Origin: Diplonema papillatum
Lineage: Eukaryota; Euglenozoa; Diplonemea; Diplonemida; Diplonemidae
DNA: 64,000 bases
Direction of reading: 5' to 3'
Assembly (NCBI GenBank): GCA_030068145.1
Contig: JAPJBO010000108.1
Location: forward strand, 1-64,000
This document shows positions 35,861 through 47,390 of this stretch, piece after piece. Made by a program: the position numbers and the translations under genes. The notes under the pieces were generated by a model. It saw only the letters and a list, made by a program, of their open reading frames with translations. It did not search any database and was not told where the DNA came from. How positions within the stretch are numbered: position 1 is the first letter of the stretch; each line of letters starts with the position of its first letter.

Positions 35861-36241
35861 CCGGCGGTCGCCACCAGGGGGACTGTTAGCGCGAGAGCGA
35901 GCAATAACAGGTCTGCGATACTCCTGCAGGTCTTTCCGATTTCACGTACTTCTACGAAGGCACAAGAGAAAGAGTCTAATTTCTCAGGATGAAGTGAGAA
36001 CAGGACAAATCAGAGAAAATAAATTCCGTCAGTCCCGAATAACGGCTTATCGAAAGATGGACAAAATAGGGACAGGGGACTGCTGCCACAGTGTCAGCCA
36101 GGCGCTGAAAAATGAGAAGGAGAAAGCCGGAACAGTAGTAGAAGTTTAAGCTTGCTATGCTGCAACAATAGTGTGACGATAGACTGCACATCGTAGTCGT
36201 AGTAGTAATAGCAGCTACCGAACGCAGCCGAAGACAAGAGG

Positions 36242-36851
36242 GAGTGAAGCTGGTAAACGTTGAGGAAACGCACTTACTCCACAATGAGTAAACGTAAACA
36301 TTTGTAGCGGTAAACGGTTACGTTTATTCGCGCACTTTGCCTTCTAACGCAACACGTTCGATCGGACGTCCACCTCTTTGGTGTTGTCAGGCGTTGGGGG
36401 GGTGTACCCACTGCGTGCTGACAGCCCGCCCGCACAAGACTTTAACGATCATCAGGAATGCACAGCCAGTAGCCTTGTAAAACTTGATGGCTTCTTCATA
36501 GATAGAAGAAGTCCCTGATGGCTTCGTGGGCATCCACTGCACTGGTCGCTCGAGTCAGGAATGACAGCAGATTCAGCTACTGCCTTGGATGGAGAGGGCC
36601 TCATCGCAGAATTTCCAAGGGGTACTTCCGCCGTGATCGTCACGCCTTCCCAGGCGTCTCCTTTTCGTCATTTGGTTTCGAAACGAAAGTCCGTCTGGAT
36701 CTATTACGTGGTTGACCCTCTTCCTTGTTCGAATGCGTTCCCAGGGACGCGCTCTTGGTGTAAAAACGCCAACGTTTACTCAACGTTTACCAGAATGAGG
36801 AAACGTAAACGTTTATAAACGTTAAACGTTTACCGTTTACCTGGAACACTG
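36242..36851. mobile_element. Foldback MITE rich in GTAAACG
   Basis: The left end reads GAGTGAAGCTGGTAAACG and the right end CGTTTACCTGGAACACTG, inverted complements apart from a few bases. Both ends carry short tandem GTAAACGTT-type units. No transposase ORF is inside. The AGTG/CACT termini are reminiscent of hAT elements, but no clean target-site duplication is visible. Its right end abuts CCCTAGG, a sequence that also borders the similar elements near 55.6-57.4 kb. Confidence 0.6.
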
Positions 36852-36940
36852 CCCTAGGCGTAGGGGGGGCGTCTTTGGGTTCTTTCTAGGTCAAAAGAAA
36901 ACGGTCCAGCTGCGGAAAAAAACAGTTTCCATAACCAGGG

Positions 36941-37534
36941 CAGGGCTTACGCTCCGTTTTCGGTCTCAGAGAAAATACGTGTGGTCCACATGTGGACGAT
37001 CTCAAGGTTAGAGTAGTAGTAGTAGTGTCATCCTAATCCGGGAACAAGTCAGGGAGAAGAACGGAGCAATCTCTACAAACAAACGAGTGATTTAAGGTGG
37101 CCGCTTGAGCGGCGCCAATCCGAGCGCACACAGCAGCAGTGACGCGTTGGCAGTATTTGCACTTCAGGATGGGGCTGCCGTCATGAGCGTCGACGGCTAG
37201 CGAGTGTCGGCAGAGGGTGCAGTGGTCAGAGCAAGCTTGAACGTGGCAGGTCGGTGCCGCACAAATGACCACCTCAAGGTTAGAAAAAAAACCTTTTTTC
37301 CCCCTATGTGCGGCGGGCAAAAAAAAATAGTGTTACTACTAACCTGGCGACACGTGGCTGTGCGGCCTTGGCGTCTTGCGGGCCTAGACACACCCTGCAT
37401 GTGGACCAACCTGTGGCAAGCACATGTGGAGAAAAAAATAAATCAAAATCATGTGGTACCACGTGGGGGAAAGAAAAACCAAAAAAAATAACGTATGAAA
37501 ATCCACACGTTCCACACGTGGAGCGTAAGCCCTG
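36941..37534. mobile_element. hAT-like 594-bp element carrying a zinc-finger ORF
   Basis: Perfect 15-base inverted termini CAGGGCTTACGCTCC at 36941 and at 37534 (reverse). Flanks read AACCAGGG (36933-36940) and ACCCAGGG (37535-37542), an 8-bp target duplication with one mismatch. Eight-bp duplications with CAGGG-type ends are typical of the hAT superfamily. Subterminal palindromes (CCACATGTGG, CCACACGTGG) sit inside each end. It lacks a transposase but contains the PHD-like zinc-finger ORF at 37033-37270. Confidence 0.82.
37033..37270 (-). CDS. PHD-like zinc-finger fragment inside a hAT-like element
   Basis: The minus-strand frame encodes CTLC, then LKCKYCQRVTAAVC, then FVCRDC before the stop (37033). 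This spacing of Cys pairs and a single Cys resembles a PHD or related treble-clef finger, and it parallels the finger of the 61.5-kb ORF. A candidate acceptor (TTTCTAACCTTGAG) lies at the upstream end, so the true start is unclear and the protein is partial. A decayed relative is at 45.95-46.12 kb. It may be a captured host fragment or the remains of the element's own protein. Confidence 0.5.
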
Positions 37535-38940
37535 ACCCAGGGGGACACTGAGGAAAAGGTCTGGATCTTTGTTCGATTTCCCTCCTTGCCACGACGAAAG
37601 CGAATAAGGAAAGATGGGCCATTCTCTCTTAGACTGAATGTTCGCTCGTTGCGTGGAAGTATGCAGGAGGTATTTGGAAGTCGCAAAACGTAACGTACCA
37701 TAAAGCCAGACCGAACCCCCCACTCCTTTTCGTGAAAAAAGCGAACCCCAAAAAGACCCTCTTTTTTCCTATTGTTTGGTGAAGAGCTGCGACTCGACGA
37801 TTCCTTTCGCAAATCTGTGAACGGGATCGCCAGCTTCCTTCAGAAGTGGTCTCGTCGGGTTCATTTTCGGGGGGTTTCGTTCTTTCTTTCGTCTTATGTC
37901 AAACAAAACGCGCGAACGTACTGCGAGCCCTGGCTCGGCAACATGCACCTTCTTTGACGACAGACAGCCGCCGCGCCCGAAAATGCAAGGTCTTAGCTGC
38001 AGCAAAAAAGCTTGGTGTGATCAGCAGTGCTTACTCCGAAAGATAGACACCCATCAAACAAGATCTTGGTCTCACCGTGAGAGGAAAAGTACCAAGAGAA
38101 AACCGTCAATAAAAAGTCTTTGGGGTTGAGGTAGCCGGCCGTGCATCCCCCGTAACCTCAACCAGAAACGAGTAACCTTTAGGAGTTCCGTATCGTGAAG
38201 AGTAAGCACTGGTGATGGACGAAGGAGAAAAGTCGAAAACAATTGGTCATGTTTCTGGGGTCGGCTGACCCAGCACTCGCGAGACTGGAAACGCTTATCT
38301 CTAAAACTCCTTTATGTAACTTTGTTTCGTTCTGTTGGCTTGTCGAGTTTTGAGTGTGCGTGGGGCCCATCCAAAGGCTCAACACACTTGCTTGGTCTTT
38401 GAAGCACCAAAAATGAGTACCGGCTCTCCTGACAGCTTTAAAAACGGGTAAGCAGACAAACTACAAGCAGTTGGTACCTTCTAGCTGACAGGAAAAGTTT
38501 AGAGAGAGGGAGGGATCTTACACTTGACGTAAAATCTTCTGGAGCGAGATCTTCAGTGCTTTATCCAGGTGCTTGGCACCTAGCGCGGGGTTCATGGCCA
38601 GAACTCGCGAGAAGAACACCACTAGATCCCCTACGGACGGGGACGTTTGTTGGAGAACTACTGTATTGGCACATTTGCAATCCAGTGTGGGCACACGACA
38701 ATTGGGTGGGACAAGAGAGGCACACGACAATCGGGTGCGGCAAGAAAGCCTTTTCCGATGCAAATCCGTAGTTCTCCAGTTATGTGTTCATGTGTCCGTA
38801 AGGGAAGGGTCAAGGTAGGTTAAACTACACGCACTCGCATCTTGTTTCTCGCGTACAGGGGGTTCAAGTTCTCGGTCGCCTCACTACGATACGAGAAAGA
38901 TTGCCTAGCGTAGGATAAAAACGCCAGTTTCAAGAGGGGA

Positions 38941-39045
38941 TTGTCCACCTGGTCCAGACGAAAATATCGTGAAGTATCGGGGAGTTTCGGGGAATTTCGG
39001 GGAGTTTTGGGGAAATTCGGGGAGTTTCGGAGTATTTCCTTCGTG
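38941..39045 (+). repeat. CACCTGGTCCAGAC / TCGGGGAG dispersed repeat, copy 2
   Basis: Begins TTGTCCACCTGGTCCAGACG and continues with repeated TCGGGGAGTTTC and TCGGGGAATTTC units, ending near TTTCCTTCG. It lies immediately upstream of the transposon-gene relic. Confidence 0.8.
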
Positions 39046-39059
39046 GCGACCACTTTCCC

Positions 39060-39980
39060 TGCAGCCGGCCTTGGCGAAGGCGGGGAGGGGGCTACGCTAT
39101 TATGGCCCTACCTTGCGCAGAGCGGTCCCGTGTTTGGCTATGCCCCGAAGACGAAGATAGAGGCTGAGAAGGAAGGACAGACTGGGAGGTACAGGTTGGC
39201 ACGGTTTGACACAGGTAGCGACAGGATCCGCTGCGGCAAGGAGAGCAGGAACTGTTCCACCAGAGGTCGTGCGGGTACAGAGACAATGCTCGTGCTCGAG
39301 TCGCAGCTGGGGACGAACAGGCACGCATTCAATGATGAGGTCTGGGGGATGGACGTATTTTCCACGTATGGGCGGACGTGCTGGTGGGACGCCTTCGAAG
39401 ACGGCACCTCCGGCAAGAAGGGGCAGAAGAGGGTAAATTTAGTGGGCGGCGGAGACCCAGTGCATGTGCCCAGGCCACCACCAAGGACGAGAGAGTGTGC
39501 ACGAGACATCACAAAGCGAAATGCGAAGAGTGCAAGCATCGGCAAGCGTCGGTAGCGCGCTGCTGCCGAGGCACACCACGCGACAGGGGACGGCCTCGCC
39601 GTGAAGTATTGCGAGAAGCACAGGATGACGCAGTGCGGGACGTGCAAGACGATCGCGGAATGCTGCACACCGCGGATGCCTGCCTGCAGCACGATATGCC
39701 GATGTGCGGAGTCGGCGGCAAAGAGACGGAAGCGCGGGCCTTCGCCCCTGGGGACGCCCGAAGCGACACCGAAGTCGAGACGCAGGCTGCGACCATCGGC
39801 CCAAAGCGCCACAAGGGAAGCGGCGGATGCCGGCGCCAACACCGCCATCGAGAACGCCGAAGACAAGGCGACGACACTAGGACGGCCGCTGCAACGAAGC
39901 GGCGGCGTAAGGACTCGCCATCATCGAAGACAGAGACGTGCACTCCGCGGCGGGCAGAGGTCAAGATAAGGTACCAATGA
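39060..39980 (+). pseudogene. Frameshifted relative of the 16.5-kb Cys/His transposon gene
   Basis: Three frames carry successive pieces. Near 39340 one frame reads VWGMDVFSTYGRTCWWDA, comparable to NWGGDVFPLYDATRRA at 16.6 kb. From 39483 a second frame has CTRHHKAKCEECKH and CC. From 39601 a third frame has YCEKHRMTQCGTCKTIAECC and KRRKRGPSPLGTP, paralleling CCRAHRLTRCGTC and KRRAPSPPGTP. The order and spacing match, so this is a diverged, disabled copy. No Gly/Arg run separates the Cys cluster from the KRR-SP-GTP block here. Element termini could not be found. Confidence 0.65.
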
Positions 39981-40019
39981 CGAAGAAAGGTAGCACGAAG
40001 AGGTAGTCACGAAAGAGAG

Positions 40020-43000
40020 CAGATGCAGATTATCGCCACAGGCTCTTTGCATGCTAACCCTAACCACCAGGACCAGGGGCAGCTACGGTCGAAGACGGCA
40101 ATTCGAGCGAGGAGTAAGGTTGATAACCAAAATGAGAGGGTTGCAGGATGATGCTTGGCCAAGGATACGGTTGCTATGGCGACTGGGACAGAGAGATAAC
40201 GCAAGATAGAGAGTCCTCCTTATGGGGTGGTCACACCTTCGCAGTCCCAGGGCCTCCACCCACCTGCATACGGTCGTCGACTGACCATTCCCGAGACGAG
40301 TTGGAATGCGGGTACCATCTTTCCGGAGATTTCCGGTTCCTCCCGTACTCTACAACTCCCCACATAAGTGAACGTGGACTCCGAAGTGGACACTCCTTTC
40401 AACCGGGTGCACGAATTCAGAATTCCGGGATGGGTTGACCCACTGTTTCCGATGCGGCTTCCAATCATCGAAGGCTAAACTCGGGTGCAGGAGCGGTGCT
40501 CGTCGTTCGGGACCAGATGGGGGACGACTGGGTCTGCCCGGTTTACACGTGACTGCTGCAGCGTGGTCAGAAGTGGGAAGGTCATCGGGAGATGGCGGGC
40601 GCGAATACTTTTTGCCCAAACCAAAACCCAAGAGGGGATTGGAGAGTTTGACATAAGAATGGCAAACTCGTGGTACCGAAGGTTGCAACCGCAAACAGAA
40701 GAGTCAGATGATGGTTGAACCTGCGCACATGCACACGACGCGTCCTGTTCAGACTCCTCCCTGTGTCCAAGGACTCAAAGGCAGGTCCTGCAGGTTTTCC
40801 AACAACTGCTGGTTCGCCTTGAGGCCCTCCGAATCCGCAGGCTGAAGGGTGTGCCTCAACAACTGCCCAGGAGTCCAAGCTACAGTTGGTAGATGCATCC
40901 GGTTAGTAGAGGAAGAGGATCGGAGGAGGAGGAACACGGACGGCTCAAGAGAGCCGCGTCCGAAGCACACTAGCACACCTGCCTGCACACCTCACCCACT
41001 TGCCCGCACCCGTCTACCCAACTACCCAGCTGTTCACCCATCCACCGACCTGCCCACCACCATCCACCCATCTGTCCACTCAACTACCAACCTGTACACC
41101 TGCCCACCCACCGGCAGCCCCACTTTTTCCCACAAAAATCGGGCTGAGTATCGGGGAGTTTCGGGGAGTTTCGGGGAAGTGTCGGGGAGTTTCGGGGAAC
41201 TTACCAGGAGCCCGGACCAGGTGGATTGTCGTAAAATGTGAAACGCCGTCAATCAGAAAAGCGAGGGGTGAATACACGGCGTTTTCTCGGGATAGCGACG
41301 GGGCATTAACCTTTGTACAAGTTAGTTCTTGTCGGAATAGTATTAATCTTCTGAGATCTTCAATCTTATACAGACAAAAAAAACGACAAACCCCATGTAC
41401 ACGCGGTCTGCTTTCTGAACACTCTACAGTGGTCGAAAAACACTTTGCCGATGGATTGAACAACGGGGACGAAAGCGAAACAATCTCAGCGAGAATAAGG
41501 CTTGCAACGTCTTTGGGATGGCAAACAATATGCAGAGTTTTAACTTTATTCGTTTTACCACACAGGCGCATGCTGTTTAGATTGTGTGCAGAGCACTGCT
41601 ACATCGTTTATTTTCGAACATTTAGCAAGAGGGAAACAACGAACACGGCGAAGAAGTACGAAAAACATCTTTTGAGTAGCGTAACAGATTTTTAGCTAAG
41701 TCCGTAGACTGTTTTCTTTTGTTGACTGCTTCGTAAACTGTTTCTTGTTTAAACTCTCTTTCTTATTCTCTGTGCTGGGGGGACGGGCACAGGGTGGCTT
41801 CTAAAAAGAAATATAACCGAAAAGATCGCGAAACAGAACGAACGCGGAACTCAAACACAGGTAGTGGGCACAAAAAAACCGGTAGGGGTACCAAGTCGAA
41901 GAAAACGCATGCATAGGGAATCGTCGCTACCACATTGTTGGAGATGCTCTCGAAAGGGAGCTCAGAGTGCCAGTTCGGGGAGGACAGACCGAGGACAACA
42001 GCAGCAGACTGCTTTCCACCTTTCCCCCCGCTCTACCTAGTGCTCCTGCTGAGTAGTCACACGATAAGATACTGCAAACGTGAGAGTAGATTGTTTTGGG
42101 TTAGAATGCAAAATAGAAAATCTGTGGCGACAATCTGCATTAGCCACTGGATGACTACCTCTTCGATCGTACCGTGTCGTGCTTCTGGCGTTTGCACTCA
42201 TTCGAATCATCGTCCTCGCGCGGTCGCTTTGCGACTCTTCCCTTCCTTGCCGGTTTGCATGCTTCTGCGGCCTTTGCCTTCGCTTTTCGGGCGGCGCTGG
42301 GCACTTCTTCTTCCGTTGGGGGGTCGTCGTCTCTCGGCTTCGCTTTCCCGGCGCTGATGCCTTCCTTGCTGGTGGCGGCGTAATTGGCGGGCGCCCACCC
42401 GTCCGCGCTCCGGGGTGGGTGAGAGCAAGGTGGGTGACAGCAAGCTAGGATGTGAAGCAATGCCCACAGACCTTCCTTCGAATAAACCGCCGAAACTGTC
42501 TTGCCGCACAGATTATCACACCCCAGGGCAGGAGTTGGGTGTCCCGTAACGCATTTAAGGGTACTCGGGATTGAGTGGGGGTGACGATATTTCTACTTCG
42601 GCGTCAAAGGTCAGAAGCCCGACACTACGTTCACCATGTTTGCCGCAGTGTTACCAAAGACGTACATGAATGGACTTGAGGTGCCGTCTCTGCCACTTCG
42701 CAAAACAGCAGAGACCCTTGCAACATCTGGCATGTGTTCCAGCATTGCACTTCGCTGCATCAAAATGAGGATTCGCTACCCTCGTGCATATGTTTTACAC
42801 CTCTCGTGTCACTGCGCAACGGCAGCCAAGCCGCCTTCCTTTGACCCAGTTCAAGTGTCTTTCCTTGTCCTAGACAGTAGATTCTGTGCTGACAACGCAC
42901 AAAATCAATGAAAGGGAAAGCTCTCGGGAAAGGGTGCCTTGTGGGTGATGGCGGGGGTGATACCCTCTCTCTCTCCGGAGCTCTACTGCAACTTCTGCTT

Positions 43001-44340
43001 GTTTCTTTCGTCTCTCAGCTACAGCCACATGAACTTTCTTCAGTGCGAGACGTATCGTCGGCGGACAGATATGAATCTGTAGTTACTCGAAGCTGGGAAG
43101 CACAGGCGTTCGGGGAAGGAACAACTCTTTGTTGATGATGCACGGTGGTCATGGAGACCCTTCCCTTGCAACGGGGCCGTACTGATACCAACAGCGAGGT
43201 CGATGATCACATCGTCGCCTCAAAATGTGGTGGTTAGGACCATTCGTTGCACTGCCTTTTCTTACTGACGTGCTTCATTTATTTTTGCATTGAAAACGGG
43301 TACAGCATCATAACGAAAATATCCGAAATGTATTGCGTTTGATTGAGCGGGGCAGTTTTTCCGCTGCCTCCTTTAGCACAGGAGCAGCAGGCCCTTTGCC
43401 GATGCAGCCGGCTGAGAGGTTGCACAGTACAGGATAGCCTACCTTCAATTCTTTTTGACTGTTTCAATGTTCTATTAAGCTGGAGGTTCTAGAAACGGGA
43501 TGGTGAGAGGGAGGTCTACGGAAGACCTTCTCGTCGTGCCAAAAAAAAAACCCCCCGCCCCGAAAACAAAAACATGTTCCTTTCCAGGTCAGGATCTCCA
43601 GTAAGGCGCCTACTCTGGCACAGCTCGGTCTCGTTTTGTTTGTGCCGTGCCGAAGGTGCCTGCGATGGATTAGGCTAGAGAAAGGTAGGCAAAAAGTACC
43701 CCTAGAGGAAAGATAAGAGCTCGCTACTCGCCAACCACGGCAGATACAACAAGTTCAAAAAGGGAGTTCTCCTTTGTGCTACCAATCGTGACCTGCTGTG
43801 CGGTTATCCTTCGCGACTCGACCTTCTGTCGTTAGCTGTCTCGGGTACATCCGTCCTCGTTGACTCCGTTGCTGCTGCTGTGCGGTTATCCTTCGCGACT
43901 CGACCTTCTGTCGTTAGCTGTCTCGGGTACATCCGTCCTTGTTGACTCCGTTGCTGGAGTTGACCGTTTAAACTCGCAGCGACAACACTCAAAACTACCG
44001 TTGGTCTCGCCATCTAAACACTGGAAAAGGAGAATCGTCCCACCGGGAGTGAGTCCCGTTGACGCCATCCGGTAAAGACACTCCGGCACCAATAAAACTT
44101 TTTTGTACCGCCAACCCTTGAACGGATTCCCAAGAATTTGGTCAACCTGACCGGATCCAGGCCCTATTCTGTCGCAATCGCAATTTTGTTTGAAACGGAT
44201 CGCCTTTCTATAGAGCTAAACTCACGACGCAAGTGAAACGCTGCTTTAGGCGGTGGCGAGCTTCTTAGTTCCTTCAATTGCATGTTTGGAAAAAAAAAAG
44301 AAATGCGTCGTTTTGTTTTAGTACGTGCGCTCGGCTAAGG
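40020..44340. other. Gene-poor stretch with small repeats
   Basis: No supported gene. It includes a CACC-rich low-complexity run (40980-41125), the third CGGGGAGTTTC repeat (41144-41232), and an ~82-bp tandem duplication near 43795-43958 containing TGCGGTTATCCTTCGCGACT twice. A minus-strand open segment near 42155-42509 ends in a basic, NLS-like KRPREDDD stretch but has no other support. Confidence 0.5.
41144..41232. repeat. TCGGGGAG dispersed repeat, copy 3
   Basis: Repeated TCGGGGAGTTTCGGGGA units followed by CGGACCAGGTGGATTGTCG, which is the reverse complement of the CCACCTGGTCCAG motif in the other copies. The two halves are thus arranged oppositely to copies 1 and 2. Confidence 0.75.
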
Positions 44341-44694
44341 CCGGCACGTGGCGAGACTGGAGGCAGCAGTTAAAGTTCGGGGAACAGTAAAGTTCGGGCG
44401 AAGCTAAGTTCGGGTAATGCTAAGTTCTGGTGAAGCTAAGTTCGAGTGATGCTAAGTTCGGCATGTAGCGGCAAGCTCGGGCCTGAAGCCAAGTTCTGGT
44501 GAAGCTCAGTTCGGACGACGCTAAGTTCGAGTGATGCTAAGTTCGGGCGAAGCTTAGTTCTGGTGCTACTAAAAAGAAGTTCGGGCACAAAGCGAAGTTC
44601 GGCGAGGATGGTAAAGTCCGGGTGAAGCTAGCTCATACCCGGGGGGGGACACCCCCCCGGACCCCCCGAGCACGGGTAAAGTTTGGCGCTCGTT

Positions 44695-44785
44695 CCCGGG
44701 GCCGGCGGGGTGACCCAAATACCGCGAGATACTGAGAAACTCCGCAAAAATACGCAATTTTCGGGCACATTAGACCCCGCAACAA
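44695..44785 (-). repeat. Conserved SINE-like body, copy 1
   Basis: On the minus strand it reads GGGGTCTAATGTGCCCGAAA, then GCGGAGTTTCTCAGTATCTC and GCGGTAT. The same block recurs on the + strand at about 47195-47260 and 63693-63763. Confidence 0.8.
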
Positions 44786-44815
44786 ATCGAAAACAATATT
44801 CGACCGGAAAAGTGT

Positions 44816-44892
44816 CATGGGCGGGGTCCGAACCCGGACCTACCGGCCTGAAGGCCGAAGCCAGCTCACTCTGCCACCCCCATGCTTTGGGC
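44816..44892 (-). repeat. tRNA-like sequence (SINE head candidate)
   Basis: On the minus strand a TGGCAGAGTGAGCTGG stretch fits an RNA polymerase III A box, and GGGTTCGGACC fits a B box at tRNA spacing. The first seven bases GCATGGG can pair with CCCATGA at the end (six of seven). The anticodon arm is not clean, so I do not call a functional tRNA. It is directly followed (minus strand) by the conserved body block, as in a tRNA-derived SINE. Confidence 0.55.
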
Positions 44893-45210
44893 AGGGGGAA
44901 AAAAGTTAGCTCCGCGCTATCTAGTCCAAAAATAATAAACCTTTTCACTGGAGAAAAGCCGGGTTGGCTCGAATACAGGCTATTCACATTGCATGTTCAT
45001 ACCGGACCTCCAGTCTCGAATTATTTTACTTGTTGTAAAGACGGCCACCTTACAACCAAGTAACGCTGAAAATCACAACAGCCTTCGACTGGGATCGGTG
45101 TAAGCAAGTGTGCGCCCGCCTGTTCGCTTCTGCCGGGTGAGCAATTCTACCGCAAGCAGGGGGGCGCAGAGATTCAAGCAGCCACACTCATCGACCGACC
45201 TTAGTTTTTC

Positions 45211-46250
45211 TTTCGGCACTAGCGCCAAGGTTTGTTTGTGCGATGTAACCTGTTACGCGTTCAGGTTTAGCGGCTGCAACCTTGACAATGCTTCTCGGGA
45301 GGCAGCTACTGAATAGCGCAAAAAGAAAAGCTAACATGACATTCAATCATGATGACAGTGGGATCTACTTGCATTGCCTAACCCAGGGGTACTGGGGTGA
45401 TTGTTCACTTCACGTGTTGCGGTGACATTTGCCTGCAAAATGAGTACCGCGCTAGCCCTGTGGCATCGTGTCGTTTCGAAAGGGTCATTTGATAGTAACG
45501 CCGTGTTGTGCCTCCCTAACGCATGTCAGGATGAGGTCTTTAGAGTTGAAGGTCATCTTTTGCGTTTTCCTTTTACTTCGGCGTGATACGTCAGCGAGTG
45601 TTGATGCTAAGCTCCGACGTTTCTTAATGTTCTATTCAGTCAGCCTACACCGTCGAAGACGACAAAGTATTGTAGACTGTTTCTTGCGTTGCAGAAATGC
45701 CGACTTTCCGGCTTTCTTCGTTTTGGTTTGCTCTCGCTTTGGCTTATTCTGCCTTGTCTTCCGCTTCTTTTACCTTCTTCATTCCTTTTTTTCTCGGCTG
45801 AAAGATCACGGCACCGTTTCGTTCTTTCGGTGAGCGATACAGGAGGAAAATAGCTGGCAATTCCTTCGTGTTCGGCGGCTTGTGGAAACAAAATGTCGTA
45901 GAGCTGTGTCGTTTCTACGGGAGCAAATCTGGAAGAAGAAATAGAGCTCTTTACAAACAAGTGACGTAAGGCAGTCCGCTGGGCGGCGTGAATCCGAGGG
46001 ACAGGCAGCAAGGTGTGTCGGCTGTATACTGCAGCGATACACGTCCGGCATTTTAGCAGCTGGAGGGGCCGCCCTGAGGCCGTGCTGAGTTCGCGACAAC
46101 TGCAAACGGGTATTGAAATTGGTGAACGCTTACGCCTCGGCACTAAACCCAGATTTACCTGTGTTTCGCGTGGGCTGCAGCACATTTCCTTTCCTTTCTG
46201 ATTTGCAACTGGCGGCCCCTCGAGTTTTCCCCTGCAAAGCAGGTTTATAC
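45211..46250. mobile_element. Decayed element sharing both end motifs with the 58-61.7 kb cassette
   Basis: The left end (45211-45290) reads TTCGGCACTAGCGCC, TTTGTTTGTGCGATGTAACC and GCGTTCAGGTTTAGCGGCTG. The right end (46121-46250) reads TGAACGCTTACGCC, CACTAAACCCAGATTTACCT, and AAGCAGG at its end. Close relatives of these blocks occur in the opposite order at 61575-61650 and 58224-58345, bracketing the recombinase cassette. This copy is ~1 kb and contains only a zinc-finger relic, so it looks like an internally deleted relative in the opposite orientation. Confidence 0.55.
45950..46120 (-). pseudogene. Relic of the PHD-like zinc-finger fragment
   Basis: The minus strand reads LKCRTC, then ACG-rich sequence, then a CACTTGTTTGTAAAGAGCTC block. 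This parallels LKCKYC and the CACTCGTTTGTTTGTAGAGA block of the 37.0-37.3 kb ORF at similar spacing. The cysteines after LKCRTC are no longer in one frame. It is a decayed copy of the same module. Confidence 0.45.
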
Positions 46251-47041
46251 AAAATAAACGAAAGTGAAAAAATGATTACACGCACCAAAGGTAGCGAAAA
46301 ATGTAGACACATGTTGGGTGCCGTTAGAGACGTTGCTCACGTCTCGAACTCGAAAGAAAAAACCGTTTATGGGCATTGTCATCAGGTATCACAGGTACAA
46401 GAAGGCCAGGACAACGGCTTGGGAACAACGCTTGTATAATAACAATGTATTGGCAAAAAGAAATGGGAGAAAGCCCCGGACCTAGCCTCCGATAGCTTTC
46501 GTTCACACCGGGTGGACGCCTCTCGCTCTTCTGTTCGCCCCTTCGCGTGCGACCCGTTGTCCTGCAGGCCTTCGACCAGGAGGGGTAGTCGACCTAGTGA
46601 TTGACCGTGCAAAACCCGAAAAATAGTCATGAATTCCTCTCAAGAGGCGCAGGAGAAGGTTTCTGTTGCGGTTCCCTTTGTCGTGCCAGGGGTTGCCGGC
46701 CCCCCCGCAAAACTGCATTTCGAAATCCAGGTGAGACAACTCGCATGCCACGGCCCGGGCCACGTCTTCATTCCATCAATAGAGACGATGCCAACCCCCC
46801 CCACCTTTGCACTAACAAACCTTTTTCCGAGACTAGAGGTATGCGAATAGCTCTGTCGAAACCCCACTTTGAGTTGAGGGGGTCGGGGGCGAAGCCCGGG
46901 GGCACTTGTAGTGAGATTTTAGTTAAATTTGGGAGTCGGTTCCACGGTTCCGGGTTTTTTTGCCCCGTGATTTTAAATGGGCTATTTGCATCAAGATTTC
47001 AGGTCTGGAGGTCCGCGGCCGAGGACAATTTTCCGGTCGAA

Positions 47042-47112
47042 AACGGTTTTTCCTCGCCCGGGTTCGAACTCGGGACCTCCAGCCCTGAAGCCTTGCGCTG
47101 TGACTCTGCCAT
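47042..47112 (-). repeat. Second tRNA-like sequence
   Basis: On the minus strand ATGGCAGAGTCACAGCG (A-box-like) is followed by GAGTTCGAACCCGGG, a near-canonical T-arm and B box. Its neighbouring body block (47195) lies in the opposite orientation to that at 44.7 kb, so the modules have been rearranged. Acceptor-stem pairing is weaker than at 44.8 kb. Confidence 0.5.
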
Positions 47113-47194
47113 CACGGTGTCATTTCCAGGGGGAAAACTTCATGACCCTTTACGAAATATTATAACAAAGTGCGGCCGGGAGGCAGCAGTTTGG

Positions 47195-47260
47195 GTTTCG
47201 GGGTCTAATGTGCCCGAAATTTGCGTTTTTGCAAGTTTCTCAGGGTTTTTGGTAGCCTTA
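47195..47260 (+). repeat. Conserved SINE-like body, copy 2
   Basis: GGGGTCTAATGTGCCCGAAA followed by TTTGCGTTTTTGCAAGTTTC and TCAGGG, the same block as at 44.7 and 63.7 kb. It is followed by GTAGC tandem units (47260-47370). Confidence 0.75.
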
Positions 47261-47390
47261 GTCGCAGTGTGAGGTTTAGCTACAGTAGCCTTTTGTAGCA
47301 GCTATAGCTGCTACAGTCTTAGCTACTGTAGCTCCCACATGTAGCTTTTTGTAGCCTTTTGTAGCTTTTCCCCAGACTAGAGGCTAAGAG

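Noticed and set aside
42155..42509. Minus-strand Lys/Arg-rich ORF with an NLS-like tail
   Set aside because: Only a short basic low-complexity segment; no start, domain or splice evidence to call a gene.
44816..44892. Functional tRNA gene
   Set aside because: The anticodon arm does not form a regular 5-bp stem with a 7-base loop, and a conserved SINE-like body follows directly.
46601..47272. 223-residue + strand ORF
   Set aside because: It runs through the tRNA-like sequence and SINE-like body and has no protein-like character.
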